Source of the DNA: Desulfotignum sp.
GTDB lineage: Bacteria > Desulfobacterota > Desulfobacteria > Desulfobacterales > Desulfobacteraceae
Assembly: GCA_021737695.1 (NCBI GenBank)
Contig: JAIPDL010000003.1
Coordinates: 62,001-126,000, forward strand
Direction: 5' to 3'
DNA length: 64,000 nt
Shown one piece after another: positions 1 to 9,823 of the stretch; the first letter of the stretch is position 1; each line of letters begins with the position of its first letter. The position numbers and the translations under genes are program-made. The notes under the pieces were generated by a model. That model was not told the DNA's origin and searched no databases. It saw only the letters and a program-made list of their open reading frames with translations.

Positions 1-792
1 CTGTTTAATCCGTGTGGCTTCGTGGTCATCCATAAAATCAAAGGGCATTTTATTCAGCAGTTCTGACGGGGCATACCCAAGGATATCCGTCACTTTAGGA
101 CTGACATAGGTGTATGACCCTTTGTCATCAACTTCCCAGATGAGATCGCTGGATGATTCCACCAAAGACCGGTATTTTTCCTCCTGCTTCCTAATCTCCT
201 TTTCTGCCTGATGGCGGTCCATTAAACTCCTTGCAAGCAGAAACGCCAGTAAAATGGAAACCATCAGGGTCACTAAAAGCAGGCCGATGGTCAGGCGCAG
301 GCTTTTCATGTAGGTGTGATCAATTCGGTTGTCTGATTCAGTTACAATCGACAATGACAGGGTTTCCAAAAAATGGATGATATTTTCATGAATGGTTTCA
401 GAGGTTTCTTCGATCAGTTGTCTTGCACGGGTGTTTCTGAAATCATACTGCAGTGCAATAATTTGTTGATAGGTATTGAACGCTTTGTGAACCACATCCG
501 GCGCAATGCCTTCTTTAACCAGTCTTTGTTCCAGATAGGACTGGTGAAGGTCAAATTCCTCCTTGTAATGGTCCATTTCAACAGGATTCATCGTCCCCAG
601 TATTCTAAATACAAGTAATCGGTTCTTGAGCAGTTGAAGCTCGAGATTACCAATCTCGATTTGATGGGTATGGGCATCGGCCTGGATTTTTTTGATGGAC
701 CGGATATTGGAATAGGCGAATATCCCCTGGATTGAAAAAAGAAAGATGATGAAAAAAAATGACCAGATCAATCGATTTTGAATACTTTTCAT
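1..792 (-). CDS. Membrane sensor histidine kinase, N-terminal part (TM-periplasmic helical region-TM-PAS), truncated by window start
   Basis: Not in ORF track because it runs off the edge; my translation from ATG at 792 reads MKSIQNRLIWSFFFIIFLFSIQGIFAYSNIRSIKKIQ... to ...EEKYRSLVESSSDLIWEVDDKGSYTYVSPKVTDILGYAPSELL (PAS). Start overlaps upstream stop (ATGA). Confidence 0.85.
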   Translation of the reverse strand, partial: MKSIQNRLIWSFFFIIFLFSIQGIFAYSNIRSIKKIQADAHTHQIEIGNLELQLLKNRLLVFRILGTMNPVEMDHYKEEFDLHQSYLEQRLVKEGIAPDVVHKAFNTYQQIIALQYDFRNTRARQLIEETSETIHENIIHFLETLSLSIVTESDNRIDHTYMKSLRLTIGLLLVTLMVSILLAFLLARSLMDRHQAEKEIRKQEEKYRSLVESSSDLIWEVDDKGSYTYVSPKVTDILGYAPSELLNKMPFDFMDDHEATRIKQ

Positions 793-1814
793 TGGCTTCT
801 CTCTTCGCCTTGTTCGTCTTCCAGAGCATGCATGATATATCGGTTATTAAAAATATCCGCAGGGGCATACTCGCGTGTCAGCCTGCCGTTATCAGAAAGA
901 AATGCTTTCAAATCATACAAATAATGCATTAGACCGCCATTGGTTTTGTTTCGTTCCATCAGGTCGGATGAATCGTGTATCCGGACCAGATTCAGCATTC
1001 TTGAAAATTGTGTATCATCCATATCTGATTCTCGGTTAAATGTGTATTGTTTTAATATGGAAAAATATTCGTTTCGATTTGCCGGGTTTTTCATCCAGTT
1101 GACAGCCTTTATCCATCCCTTGAGGATTTTGCTGATATCTTTTTCGGGTATCCGTTCGACTGCTTTTTTATACCCCCACATGCATTCCGGAATGCATCCT
1201 TGATAATCCGCTGACGTTGCAACGATATCACCATGGCCTTGAAGAACCGCCTCATTGGCCCAGGGTTCATAATTCACAATCACCGGGAGCCGATTGGCGA
1301 TAAATTGGGCGCTGAGATCCTGCGCATTGATCTCCACGATCCGGAAATCTGACAGCCTTAACTGCTGCTCATTCAGATACAGCCCCAGAAAATAAAGACA
1401 GGAAGGCTGGTTCAGAAAAACACCGATCGGGCGGGACTGATATTTGTCCAGTTCCAGTCCCCGGCGAATGATGATTTTATCACCGCCGTGGGACCAGTTG
1501 GTTTCTGCAACCGCCATGACGGGTTCGCCCTTCAAGAAGAGGCCGACAACAGACCCTGCCATGTCCATGGCCAGATCGACTCTGTTGGCCTTCATGGCCC
1601 AGAGGATGACGATCGGGTCATTATAGTCGCGTACGGCCACATCAACCCCGATATCTTTCCAGAATCCCTTTGCCGCAGCAACATGCAGCGGTGACCATCC
1701 GATCCAGGCCACCGTGGCGATACGATAGGTCTTTGCCAGGGATGGCGAAACGAGCAGACAGGTGACAATCAACGCCAGGAAAAGTGGTTTGGACTTAGGA
1801 TGTATCATGCTCAT
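789..1814 (-). CDS. ABC-type periplasmic substrate-binding protein, NMT1/SsuA-like
   Basis: Signal peptide from MSMIHPKSKPLFLALIVTCLLVSPSLA; TYRIATVAWIGWSPLHVAAAKGFWKDIGVDVAVRDYND typical of NMT1/SsuA family. Track start (1883) probably too early. Confidence 0.85.
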   Translation of the reverse strand: MSMIHPKSKPLFLALIVTCLLVSPSLAKTYRIATVAWIGWSPLHVAAAKGFWKDIGVDVAVRDYNDPIVILWAMKANRVDLAMDMAGSVVGLFLKGEPVMAVAETNWSHGGDKIIIRRGLELDKYQSRPIGVFLNQPSCLYFLGLYLNEQQLRLSDFRIVEINAQDLSAQFIANRLPVIVNYEPWANEAVLQGHGDIVATSADYQGCIPECMWGYKKAVERIPEKDISKILKGWIKAVNWMKNPANRNEYFSILKQYTFNRESDMDDTQFSRMLNLVRIHDSSDLMERNKTNGGLMHYLYDLKAFLSDNGRLTREYAPADIFNNRYIMHALEDEQGEERSQ

Positions 1815-1990
1815 AATCGCCTCATAAATACGTCCGATGCTTCCAGTCCACTTGTTTGATTCATTGTCACCGATCCTGCACACTTTTGTTATCCTGTCCT
1901 ACCATGAAACTACGCTGTCCTCAACAATGTTGATGTTGCCCCAACTCAAAAGACCCTGAAAATCTTCCGGCATGGGAGAATGATCTGCAG

Positions 1991-3952
1991 TCAGGAGTGC
2001 TTTGAGGTGTTGGCCTCATCCAGAACCTGTCTGACGGTTCTGGCCAGATCCGCCTTGACAATCGGCTTGTACGCCAGCGCCTTGATCCCCATTTTCAGAA
2101 CGGCGTCACCCGATATTTTCCTGCTGTATCCGGTGCACAGAATGATGGGGATATCCCGCCGGATTTTCATCAATTCGGCTGACAGTTTGTCCCCGGTCAG
2201 ATTCGGCATGGTCATATCGGTAATGACCAGATCAAAATGATGGTACTCGACTCGAAACAGCTCCAATGCTTCGATGCTGCTGGTCCGGGTCGTGACCTGA
2301 TAACCCAGACTTTCCAGTATCTGTCTGCCCATCCTGGCAATGGGCGCTTCATCGTCCACGAACAGGATGCTTTCAGTTCCTGAGGGAAATGCTTCTGAAT
2401 CATTGTCGTGATGGGCTTTTCGATTTTCTGCGATGGGCAAACGAATCGTAAAGACGGCCCCCTTTCCCAGGGTACTGTCTACAGAAATCCTGCCGCCGCA
2501 GGCATCAACGATGCCGTGAACCACCGCAAGCCCCATACCGGTTCCTTCCCCGGGAGCCTTGGTGGTGAAATAGGGCTCAAAAATCAATTCGATGATGTCA
2601 GGGTCGATCCCCGGGCCGGTGTCTGAAACCTTGATTTCGATATACTCCCCCGGGTTCATCCCCACCGGCAGGGTGTCTTTATCAATACACACATCTTTCA
2701 GGCTGACATCCAGAACGCCCCCGGTTTCCTCCATGGCCTGGGCGGCATTGGTGCAAAGATTCATCAGCATCTGATGGATCTGGGTGGGATTTCCCATAAT
2801 CAGGGAGTCGGTGGTAATCGTTTGTCTGATTTCGATGGTGGCTGGGATGAACGACCTGATGAATTTCAGAACTTCCCGGGCAACAGGGCCCATTTCTATG
2901 GGGTGCATTGTTTCATCCGATTGACGGGCAAACGCCAGAATCTGTTTGACCAGTTCTTTGGCACGTTTTCCGGCGGCATACACCTCCTGCAGGTTTTCTT
3001 CCAGATTCGTCCCTTTTTCAACCTCGTCCAGAGCCAGTTCGGAAAATCCGATTACCGATGAAAGAATATTATTGAAATCATGGGCGATGCCGCCGGCAAG
3101 ATTCCCAATGGATTCCATTTTCTGGGCGTGTTTCAGTTGTCTTTCCAGCCGCAATTTTTCATTTTCAGCCTTTCTAAGCTCCGTGATATCACGGGCAATG
3201 CCAAGCACCCCGATAAGCTTTCCATCACTGTCACGCATGGGCGTTTTAACGGTTTCAAACAACCCCTGATACCCGTTGTCAGCAAAAATGAGTTCCTCTT
3301 CATTCTTGCTTGGTTTATTTGCAGCCATTGCCTTGCGGTCATTTGCCCTGAAAAAATCCGCCAGATCCCGGTCGACAAAATCGTAATCCGTCTTACCGGC
3401 AATTTCAGATTCCTTTGCCCCGAAAAACCGTTCAAACATCGGATTGCAGCTCAGATAAACCCCGTTCTGGTCCTTTAACCAGATTAAATCGGGAATGGTA
3501 TCAACCAGTAACCTCAGATGGGATTCAGACTGGACCAGTGCCTTCTCAGCCTGGATGCGCTCTACCACCAGGGCCTGTTTTTCCAGCACGGCAAGAATGG
3601 TTTGAGGCAGCTTCCGGATATGCTGCGGTCTTTTAATCACATAATCAGATGCTCCCTGTTTGAGGGCCTTGACGGCAATTTCCTCAGAACCGGTTCCGGT
3701 AACGATAATGACCGGTATCCGGACATCATGTGCCCGGACGATTTCAAGGACCTGGAGCCCCTCGAATCCGGCAATGTTAAAATCACTGAGAATCACATCA
3801 AAGTCATGATTTTTCAGCAGTGCCTCAAACGCCTGTCTGTTCGATGCTTCGGTGAGCAAAAAACCGCCATGCTCCTTTTCCAGGGCATCCCTGACCAGTT
3901 CACGGTCCAGTTCATAATCGTCAATATAAAGTATTCTGATCAAAGTATTCAT
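1991..3952 (-). CDS. Hybrid histidine kinase: receiver-PAS-HisKA/HATPase-receiver
   Basis: ILYIDDYELDRELV receiver; PAS; GIAHDFNNILSSVIGFSELA H-box; DTGPGIDPD and GTGMGLAVVHGIV; C-terminal SILFVDDEAPIARMG receiver. Confidence 0.9.
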   Translation of the reverse strand: MNTLIRILYIDDYELDRELVRDALEKEHGGFLLTEASNRQAFEALLKNHDFDVILSDFNIAGFEGLQVLEIVRAHDVRIPVIIVTGTGSEEIAVKALKQGASDYVIKRPQHIRKLPQTILAVLEKQALVVERIQAEKALVQSESHLRLLVDTIPDLIWLKDQNGVYLSCNPMFERFFGAKESEIAGKTDYDFVDRDLADFFRANDRKAMAANKPSKNEEELIFADNGYQGLFETVKTPMRDSDGKLIGVLGIARDITELRKAENEKLRLERQLKHAQKMESIGNLAGGIAHDFNNILSSVIGFSELALDEVEKGTNLEENLQEVYAAGKRAKELVKQILAFARQSDETMHPIEMGPVAREVLKFIRSFIPATIEIRQTITTDSLIMGNPTQIHQMLMNLCTNAAQAMEETGGVLDVSLKDVCIDKDTLPVGMNPGEYIEIKVSDTGPGIDPDIIELIFEPYFTTKAPGEGTGMGLAVVHGIVDACGGRISVDSTLGKGAVFTIRLPIAENRKAHHDNDSEAFPSGTESILFVDDEAPIARMGRQILESLGYQVTTRTSSIEALELFRVEYHHFDLVITDMTMPNLTGDKLSAELMKIRRDIPIILCTGYSRKISGDAVLKMGIKALAYKPIVKADLARTVRQVLDEANTSKHS

Positions 3953-3981
3953 GGATTGTTGATTCCCTGTTCCCGTCTGTA

Positions 3982-4425
3982 TCAATCCAGGGGCGGTTCA
4001 ACGTTTAACGTCAGCCAGTAGTCGGAAACCTGTTTAACCACATTCAAAAACTCATCAAACGAGACCGGTTTGACCAGGTAACTGTTGGCGCCGCTGTCGT
4101 AACTCATGGCCCGGTCGCCCTCGTCATTTGAAGAGGTCAGGATAATCACCGGCAGTCTTTTGAGTTTATCTGCGGTCTTGATCCGCCGCAGGACCTCATG
4201 GCCGTCAATGCCGGGCATTTTCAGATCCAGCAGAATAATATCCGGCAGGGGATACGCGTTGCGGTCCTTGAACGCCCCCTCCCCGAACAGATACGCAAGG
4301 GCCTCTGTTCCGTTGACGGCCACCTGAATTCTGTTCCCCAGACGGGCCTCCCTGAATGCATCCAGGATCAGCTCGACGTCCATGGCGTTATCTTCAACAA
4401 GAAGTATGGTGGCGGGTCTTGCCAT
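3982..4425 (-). CDS. Stand-alone response regulator receiver, Rcp1-like
   Basis: ATILLVEDNAMDVELILDAF...DIILLDLKMPGIDGHEVLRRIK...; AAGGAGG ribosome-binding site before ATG at 4425. Confidence 0.9.
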   Translation of the reverse strand: MARPATILLVEDNAMDVELILDAFREARLGNRIQVAVNGTEALAYLFGEGAFKDRNAYPLPDIILLDLKMPGIDGHEVLRRIKTADKLKRLPVIILTSSNDEGDRAMSYDSGANSYLVKPVSFDEFLNVVKQVSDYWLTLNVEPPLD

Positions 4426-4447
4426 ACGGGTATCCTCCTTCATGTGT

Positions 4448-7147
4448 TCATCTGTCAACCGGCATTTCGATTATGAAAACGCTGCCTTTGCCCGGCTCCG
4501 ATTCCACGGTGATGCGGCCGCCCATGATCTGGAGTGCTTTTTTGACGGCAGCCAGGCCGATGCCGGTGCCAGGGTAATCCGTCTGGCTGTGGAGCCTTTG
4601 AAAAATTTTAAATATCTTTTCCCGATATTCCGGTTCAATGCCGATCCCGTTGTCCGCAATGGATATGACGGCATGCTGCTCACAAACCTTATGCGTGACA
4701 GTGACAACCGGATTGATATCCGGCCGGCGGTATTTTACTGCATTTTCCAGAAGATTGATAAAGACATGGCGGGCCAGGGTGATATCCCCGCGGACAACCG
4801 GCATTTTCTTTGATACGTTGATTTGAGCGCCGGATTCTTCAATCTGTCTTGAGAGTGTCTCGACGGCCGTTTTTACCACATCATCCAGCGGCACTTTTTC
4901 TGATTTCACTGCCTTTCGGCCAAGGCGGGAGAATGTCAGCAAATCATCGATCAAATGTCCCATCTGCGCACTGGCTTTGACGATATTGTCAAAATAGTGC
5001 TGACCCTCTTCATTCAAGGACGCTTTATGCCTTCGATGAATGATTTCCGAAAAACCACTGATGGACCGCAACGGGGCCCTCAGGTCATGGGATACCGAGT
5101 AGACGAAATCCTCCAGTTCCTCATTGGATTCTCTTAATTTCTTCGTTCTTTCCGCCACTCGTTTTTCGAGTTCACGGTTTATTTTTCTCACTTCGTCTTC
5201 GGCGGCATGCCGCTGGGTTTCATCTCTGTATACCGCAACGACTTCATTTGACGGCAGCCGGAAAACGGTATTATCCACCCATTCAGAAATCCTGTCGTCC
5301 CTGTATTGGGTGATGGGCAGTTTTTCGGTTTTACCTGTCATGTAAACACGCTGCAACACATCGAACAATCCCATACTTCGTACACCGGGAAAGACATCGG
5401 TGATCCGCTGGTTGATAATCTCCGCCTTTCTGACTCTGGACAGCGTCTCACCGGATTTGTTTATATCCAGGAACACAAAATTGTCCCCATCGGTTTCGGC
5501 CCGGTAGATGGCAGCGCCGTCATACATGTTTTCAAAAAGCGTCCTGAACCGGACCTCGTTTTTCTTCACCGCCTCGAGGGCTTCCCGGCGTTCTGTGATA
5601 TCATTGAATGTGACCACAAGGCTGTCAGACAGAAACGTGACATGCAGTTCACAAATGCGTATCGAACCATCTTTGCAGCAGATCCTGTATTCGCCGGTAT
5701 TGACCGGTTCCCTTGATTTTCGAGCCTCTTCCAGAAAGGGTTTCCATCTTTCAATCACATCCTTTCTGTAATCGGGATCCGGGTATGCGATCTGAAACCA
5801 TTCTGATGTCGTGGGAGCGGTATGGCCAAAAATATCCAGCGCGCTGCGGCTCCAGAATAAAATATTATCATCCTGCAAATCCACGATTGCAACTGGAAAT
5901 GGGGAGGAATTCAAGATGGACCGAAGCTTGATTTCACTTTGCCGGATCAATTCTTCGGATTTTTTTTGTTCGGTAATGTCGATGTGGGACCCGAGCATTC
6001 GAACGGGGTGTCCCTTATCGTCCACCATGATTGACGAATGCGCCATAATCCAGCGATAGGATCCATCCCTGTGTTTAAATCTGAATTCCACCACGTGGTT
6101 TCTGCTTGCAGAATCGATACTCTTTTGTACTTTTTCCAGGGTTTTTTCCAAATCATCTGGATGGACACGGCTTCTCCATTCTTCAAAATCATTAGTGATT
6201 TCATCGTCTGCGAACCCGATCTGACGTTTCCATTCAGCCGAATAATAGACCCTGTTCGTCACCAGGTCCCAGTCCCACAGCCCGACGTTTCCCGCCTCGA
6301 CAGCCTGTCTGAGTTTCAAGGCACTTTCTGTATATTTTTCTTCCGCCTTCTTGCGTTGTGTGACATCCTGAAAGGTACCGCTGAGCTTGACCACCTTTCC
6401 GTCAACCGTCACCGGCCGGCAGATAGTCCGCGTCCACAGATGGTTTCCCTTCGCTGTAATGAAACGGATTTCCATGTCGTATGGCTTTGCATGATCCAGT
6501 GCCCGCTGAATTGCCTGTTCCAGTTTCGGTCTGTCTTCGGGATGAAAAAAATGGATCGCTTCCTGTAAGGGCGGTTTTTGATCAAGGGGGATTTCGTGAA
6601 TACGACAGGTTTCATCGGTCCAGGTCAGCTCAAATGTTTCAGCATCCAGTTCCCATCCACCCACCCTTGCCATGCGACCGGTCGCATCGAGAAGCGCGTG
6701 GCTCTTCATCAGGTCGCTTTCAGCTTTTTTTCGATCGGTTATTTCTCTGCAGACAGATACGATGAAATCATCGCCGCCAATGGTTGTGACCTTTGTATTC
6801 ACTTCCACATGGATGGGGTCACCGTTTTTCCTGATTTGAACCGCTTCAAATTTGACAGATACCTTTTCATTCAACTGCTTCATGATCTCTGGGATATATT
6901 GGGGAGATTTCTCCGGGTCATCCAGTTCTTTAGCAGACATTGATTTCAGTTCTTCGGCTGAATAGCCCGTCATTTCCAATGCCGCATTGTTGAACTGTAA
7001 AAACCGGCCCGGCTCGCCGTTTGGAAGAACCTCATGAACATATATCGCATCGGTGATATTTTCATAGATGGCATGAAACTGCTCGACTTGCTGTTCTAAT
7101 TCAAAAATTCTTTGTTCCAGCGCTTCATATGAAAGCTTTGAATTCAT
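4448..7147 (-). CDS. Multi-PAS sensor histidine kinase (phytochrome-like HisKA)
   Basis: Several PAS/PAC blocks; EDFVYSVSHDLRAPLRSISGFSEI; ADNGIGIEPEYREKIFKIFQRLH; TGIGLAAVKKALQIMGG. Confidence 0.9.
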   Translation of the reverse strand: MNSKLSYEALEQRIFELEQQVEQFHAIYENITDAIYVHEVLPNGEPGRFLQFNNAALEMTGYSAEELKSMSAKELDDPEKSPQYIPEIMKQLNEKVSVKFEAVQIRKNGDPIHVEVNTKVTTIGGDDFIVSVCREITDRKKAESDLMKSHALLDATGRMARVGGWELDAETFELTWTDETCRIHEIPLDQKPPLQEAIHFFHPEDRPKLEQAIQRALDHAKPYDMEIRFITAKGNHLWTRTICRPVTVDGKVVKLSGTFQDVTQRKKAEEKYTESALKLRQAVEAGNVGLWDWDLVTNRVYYSAEWKRQIGFADDEITNDFEEWRSRVHPDDLEKTLEKVQKSIDSASRNHVVEFRFKHRDGSYRWIMAHSSIMVDDKGHPVRMLGSHIDITEQKKSEELIRQSEIKLRSILNSSPFPVAIVDLQDDNILFWSRSALDIFGHTAPTTSEWFQIAYPDPDYRKDVIERWKPFLEEARKSREPVNTGEYRICCKDGSIRICELHVTFLSDSLVVTFNDITERREALEAVKKNEVRFRTLFENMYDGAAIYRAETDGDNFVFLDINKSGETLSRVRKAEIINQRITDVFPGVRSMGLFDVLQRVYMTGKTEKLPITQYRDDRISEWVDNTVFRLPSNEVVAVYRDETQRHAAEDEVRKINRELEKRVAERTKKLRESNEELEDFVYSVSHDLRAPLRSISGFSEIIHRRHKASLNEEGQHYFDNIVKASAQMGHLIDDLLTFSRLGRKAVKSEKVPLDDVVKTAVETLSRQIEESGAQINVSKKMPVVRGDITLARHVFINLLENAVKYRRPDINPVVTVTHKVCEQHAVISIADNGIGIEPEYREKIFKIFQRLHSQTDYPGTGIGLAAVKKALQIMGGRITVESEPGKGSVFIIEMPVDR

Positions 7148-7498
7148 TTTTCACTCAACATCTGAAAAAAAATGGCGAATATCTGCCTGCATGAAAATAT
7201 TTTCCCCCAAACTCTGGTGACATATATTTTTGATATTCTTAACATTACAATGCCGATCTGGCAGAAGTCAACGCATTTAAATTTTTCCAGCCGCAAAGAG
7301 GAACCCATGATAAACATGCATCAAATTCTGCTCATGTTTGAATGCCTCTGTTTAAAAATGATCCATTGACCTGAAGCGTTTTGACTGCTCTCCAGAAGCG
7401 ATTTCAATGTTTCAAACCCGATTAGAATATCGAAAAAGTTGACATAAAACCACGAATATCGCATCCTGAAAAAAACGGTAACACCCGAGACGGCAAAA

Positions 7499-8305
7499 AT
7501 GAAAACAGACCCGGCATGCTTCAGCGTGACGACCATGAACCTGCGGTTCGGCCTGGCAAAAGACGGAAAGAACTGCTGGGAAAGGCGAAGGGGTGTGGTC
7601 AAAGATGTCCTGGAACAGATGAACACCGATTTCATCGGTTTCCAGGAGGTCAATCATTTTCAGGCGGAATTTCTGAAAAACACCCTGACGCAGTACCGTT
7701 ACATTGGCTGGTACAACCGGCACCATCCCTGGTGGCAGTCCAACATGATCTTTTTTCACCAAGACTGGACCTGCCTGGGGCACCGCCATCATTTCATCTC
7801 CCGGTTCCCCGACCTCCCGTCCAAAATGCCCGGATCACGGTGGCCCCGACAGTGTGTGGCGGGATGGTTTGAAAACCATGGCACAAATCTGCTGATGGCC
7901 AATACCCATTTTGATTTTAACGCGGCGGTCCAGGCCAGAAGTGCCGGCATGGTGGCCGGTTTTCTGAAACGGTTCCCATGGGGACTGCCTGTGGTCATCA
8001 CGGGTGACTTCAATACCGGTCATGCCTCTTCCGCTTTCAAAACCTTTCAGACCCACGGGTTCAAGGAGGTGTTTGAAGCCGATCCCCCAGGCACGTTTCA
8101 CGGCTTCACCGGTAAAAGCGACGGCCGCCACATCGACTGGATTTTATACAGAGGAAAGATCCGTCCGCTCACCCGCCGGGTCCTGACCTTCCACAAAGGG
8201 AACCGATATCCCTCGGACCATTTTCCCGTGGCTGCGGATTTTCATATAGAACCAGAAAAAAATCGGGCCGTCAGCTTCAGTTATCCAAAAATTTCGAATA
8301 ACTGA
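7499..8305 (+). CDS. Endonuclease/exonuclease/phosphatase family protein
   Basis: TMNLRFGL..., IGFQEVN, VITGDFNTGH, HIDWILYRG, PSDHFPVAADF are EEP-family motifs. Confidence 0.85.
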   Translation: MKTDPACFSVTTMNLRFGLAKDGKNCWERRRGVVKDVLEQMNTDFIGFQEVNHFQAEFLKNTLTQYRYIGWYNRHHPWWQSNMIFFHQDWTCLGHRHHFISRFPDLPSKMPGSRWPRQCVAGWFENHGTNLLMANTHFDFNAAVQARSAGMVAGFLKRFPWGLPVVITGDFNTGHASSAFKTFQTHGFKEVFEADPPGTFHGFTGKSDGRHIDWILYRGKIRPLTRRVLTFHKGNRYPSDHFPVAADFHIEPEKNRAVSFSYPKISNN

Positions 8306-8383
8306 ATGTTCATACCAATCACTGTCTTTGAAATATCCTTGATTTAACCCCGGGCAAAGCCGGAATGCATTCTGCCGCTTCTG

Positions 8384-9595
8384 TCAAGCGACAATGCCGG
8401 TCACCCCGAACACCGGATCAGCGAGCCGAAGCTGCGGAAAATACCGGTCATCCACGGGCCGGGGATATCCCCGGAAGGAGTGGGCGGCCATCTGCTCGAA
8501 CCGACCGGATGCCCGGAACCAGGACAGCACCAGGCCCATTCGCTCAAAGTCATGCAGGTCCTCCCAGATCCGGATATTTTTTTCCGGAAACCAGCGGTTG
8601 GAAAAAGAGATTGCTACCCGGCCCCCGGGTTTCACCACCCGGGCGGTTTCCGCAAGCACCCGGACCGGATCTGTGAGGTATTCCACGGACAAAGAACAGA
8701 CGGCCGCATCAAAATAATGATCCGGGAATGCCAGGACCGGATTTTGGTTGAGGTCTTGCACCGAATAACCGGTCAGGCACTGGTTGGCTGCCAGTTCTTT
8801 TGCGTTCATTCCCAGGCCGTGCACCTCGGAAAAAACTAAGTCATTGGGCAGATGGGAGGTCCATGCCGCCATGAGATCCAGGATTTTTCCGCCGGGAGAA
8901 AGCAGGGAGCCATACCAGTCGGACAAAACCTGCCGGGCCTGGTCATCCATGTGATGGACAAACCGGTCGGCCTGATAAAACACCGCATCTCGTTCCGGAT
9001 CTTTCCGCTCAAAGGCCCGGGGGGTCAGAAAACACTCCGGCCAGCGGGAAAAACCGGCCTGAAGTCCCGGGCCGGACAGGGCCGCAGAAATCCAGTCCAT
9101 GCAGTATCCGCCCCGCTCGGCCTTTGTCTGGACCTCCCAGGCGATGTCTTTCAGGGTAATGGTGAGGGGAAACCGGGCCAAAGGATGGTTCAGATCCGCC
9201 ACAACCGTCCGGGCGTTTTTTTCCAGGCACCGAAACGGGGTGGTGTTGCCTTTGAACACACCGGGCAGGCCTGTAATCAATCCCTGGGGATAGAACCTGC
9301 CCGGCACCAGGGTATCGAACGCGGCTGCCGGCTGAAACCGGGACCTGGACAACGGGATCTGTTTTGCCGGATCCCAGGGCCGTACCAGTTGCCCGGGATC
9401 GATCCGGCAGGTGACGGTTTCATTTTGTGATTCAAGGGCCTGTTCAAGGGCTCGGCTCAGGAAACTGTCCGGTTCCAGGTCCCTCCAGCAGTTCATCCGG
9501 TCGACATGATAATGATCCATGTGTGCCTCAAAGTCGTCGGACCAGGCAATAACAATGGAAAAACTGACCTGGTCGGAAAATGCATATCGGTTCAT
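8384..9595 (-). CDS. Fusion: SlyD-like FKBP N-terminal region plus class I SAM methyltransferase-like C-terminal domain
   Basis: N-terminal half resembles SlyD (...VVADLNHPLARFPLTITLKDI); C-terminal half has DLNQNPVLAFPDHYFDAAVCSLSVEYLTDPVRVLAETARVVKPGGRVAISFSNR. Confidence 0.75.
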   Translation of the reverse strand: MNRYAFSDQVSFSIVIAWSDDFEAHMDHYHVDRMNCWRDLEPDSFLSRALEQALESQNETVTCRIDPGQLVRPWDPAKQIPLSRSRFQPAAAFDTLVPGRFYPQGLITGLPGVFKGNTTPFRCLEKNARTVVADLNHPLARFPLTITLKDIAWEVQTKAERGGYCMDWISAALSGPGLQAGFSRWPECFLTPRAFERKDPERDAVFYQADRFVHHMDDQARQVLSDWYGSLLSPGGKILDLMAAWTSHLPNDLVFSEVHGLGMNAKELAANQCLTGYSVQDLNQNPVLAFPDHYFDAAVCSLSVEYLTDPVRVLAETARVVKPGGRVAISFSNRWFPEKNIRIWEDLHDFERMGLVLSWFRASGRFEQMAAHSFRGYPRPVDDRYFPQLRLADPVFGVTGIVA

Positions 9596-9823
9596 TCCTT
9601 TTTCCTTTCCGGCCCAGGACAGATTGTGGTTCAAGGTTGATTTCAAAAATCAGCTGCCATGTTCCTTTTTTCATCAAGGAAACCGCCATGGGGCTGATCA
9701 TTATTGGTGCTATACAGGATAATAAGTCACCTGCATCGGTTTTCAAGCTTTCATTTGACCCGAAAACGGATTCAGGGCATACTGGAAAAATCCGTGAACC
9801 TTTGACAGGAGGCGAATTATCCC

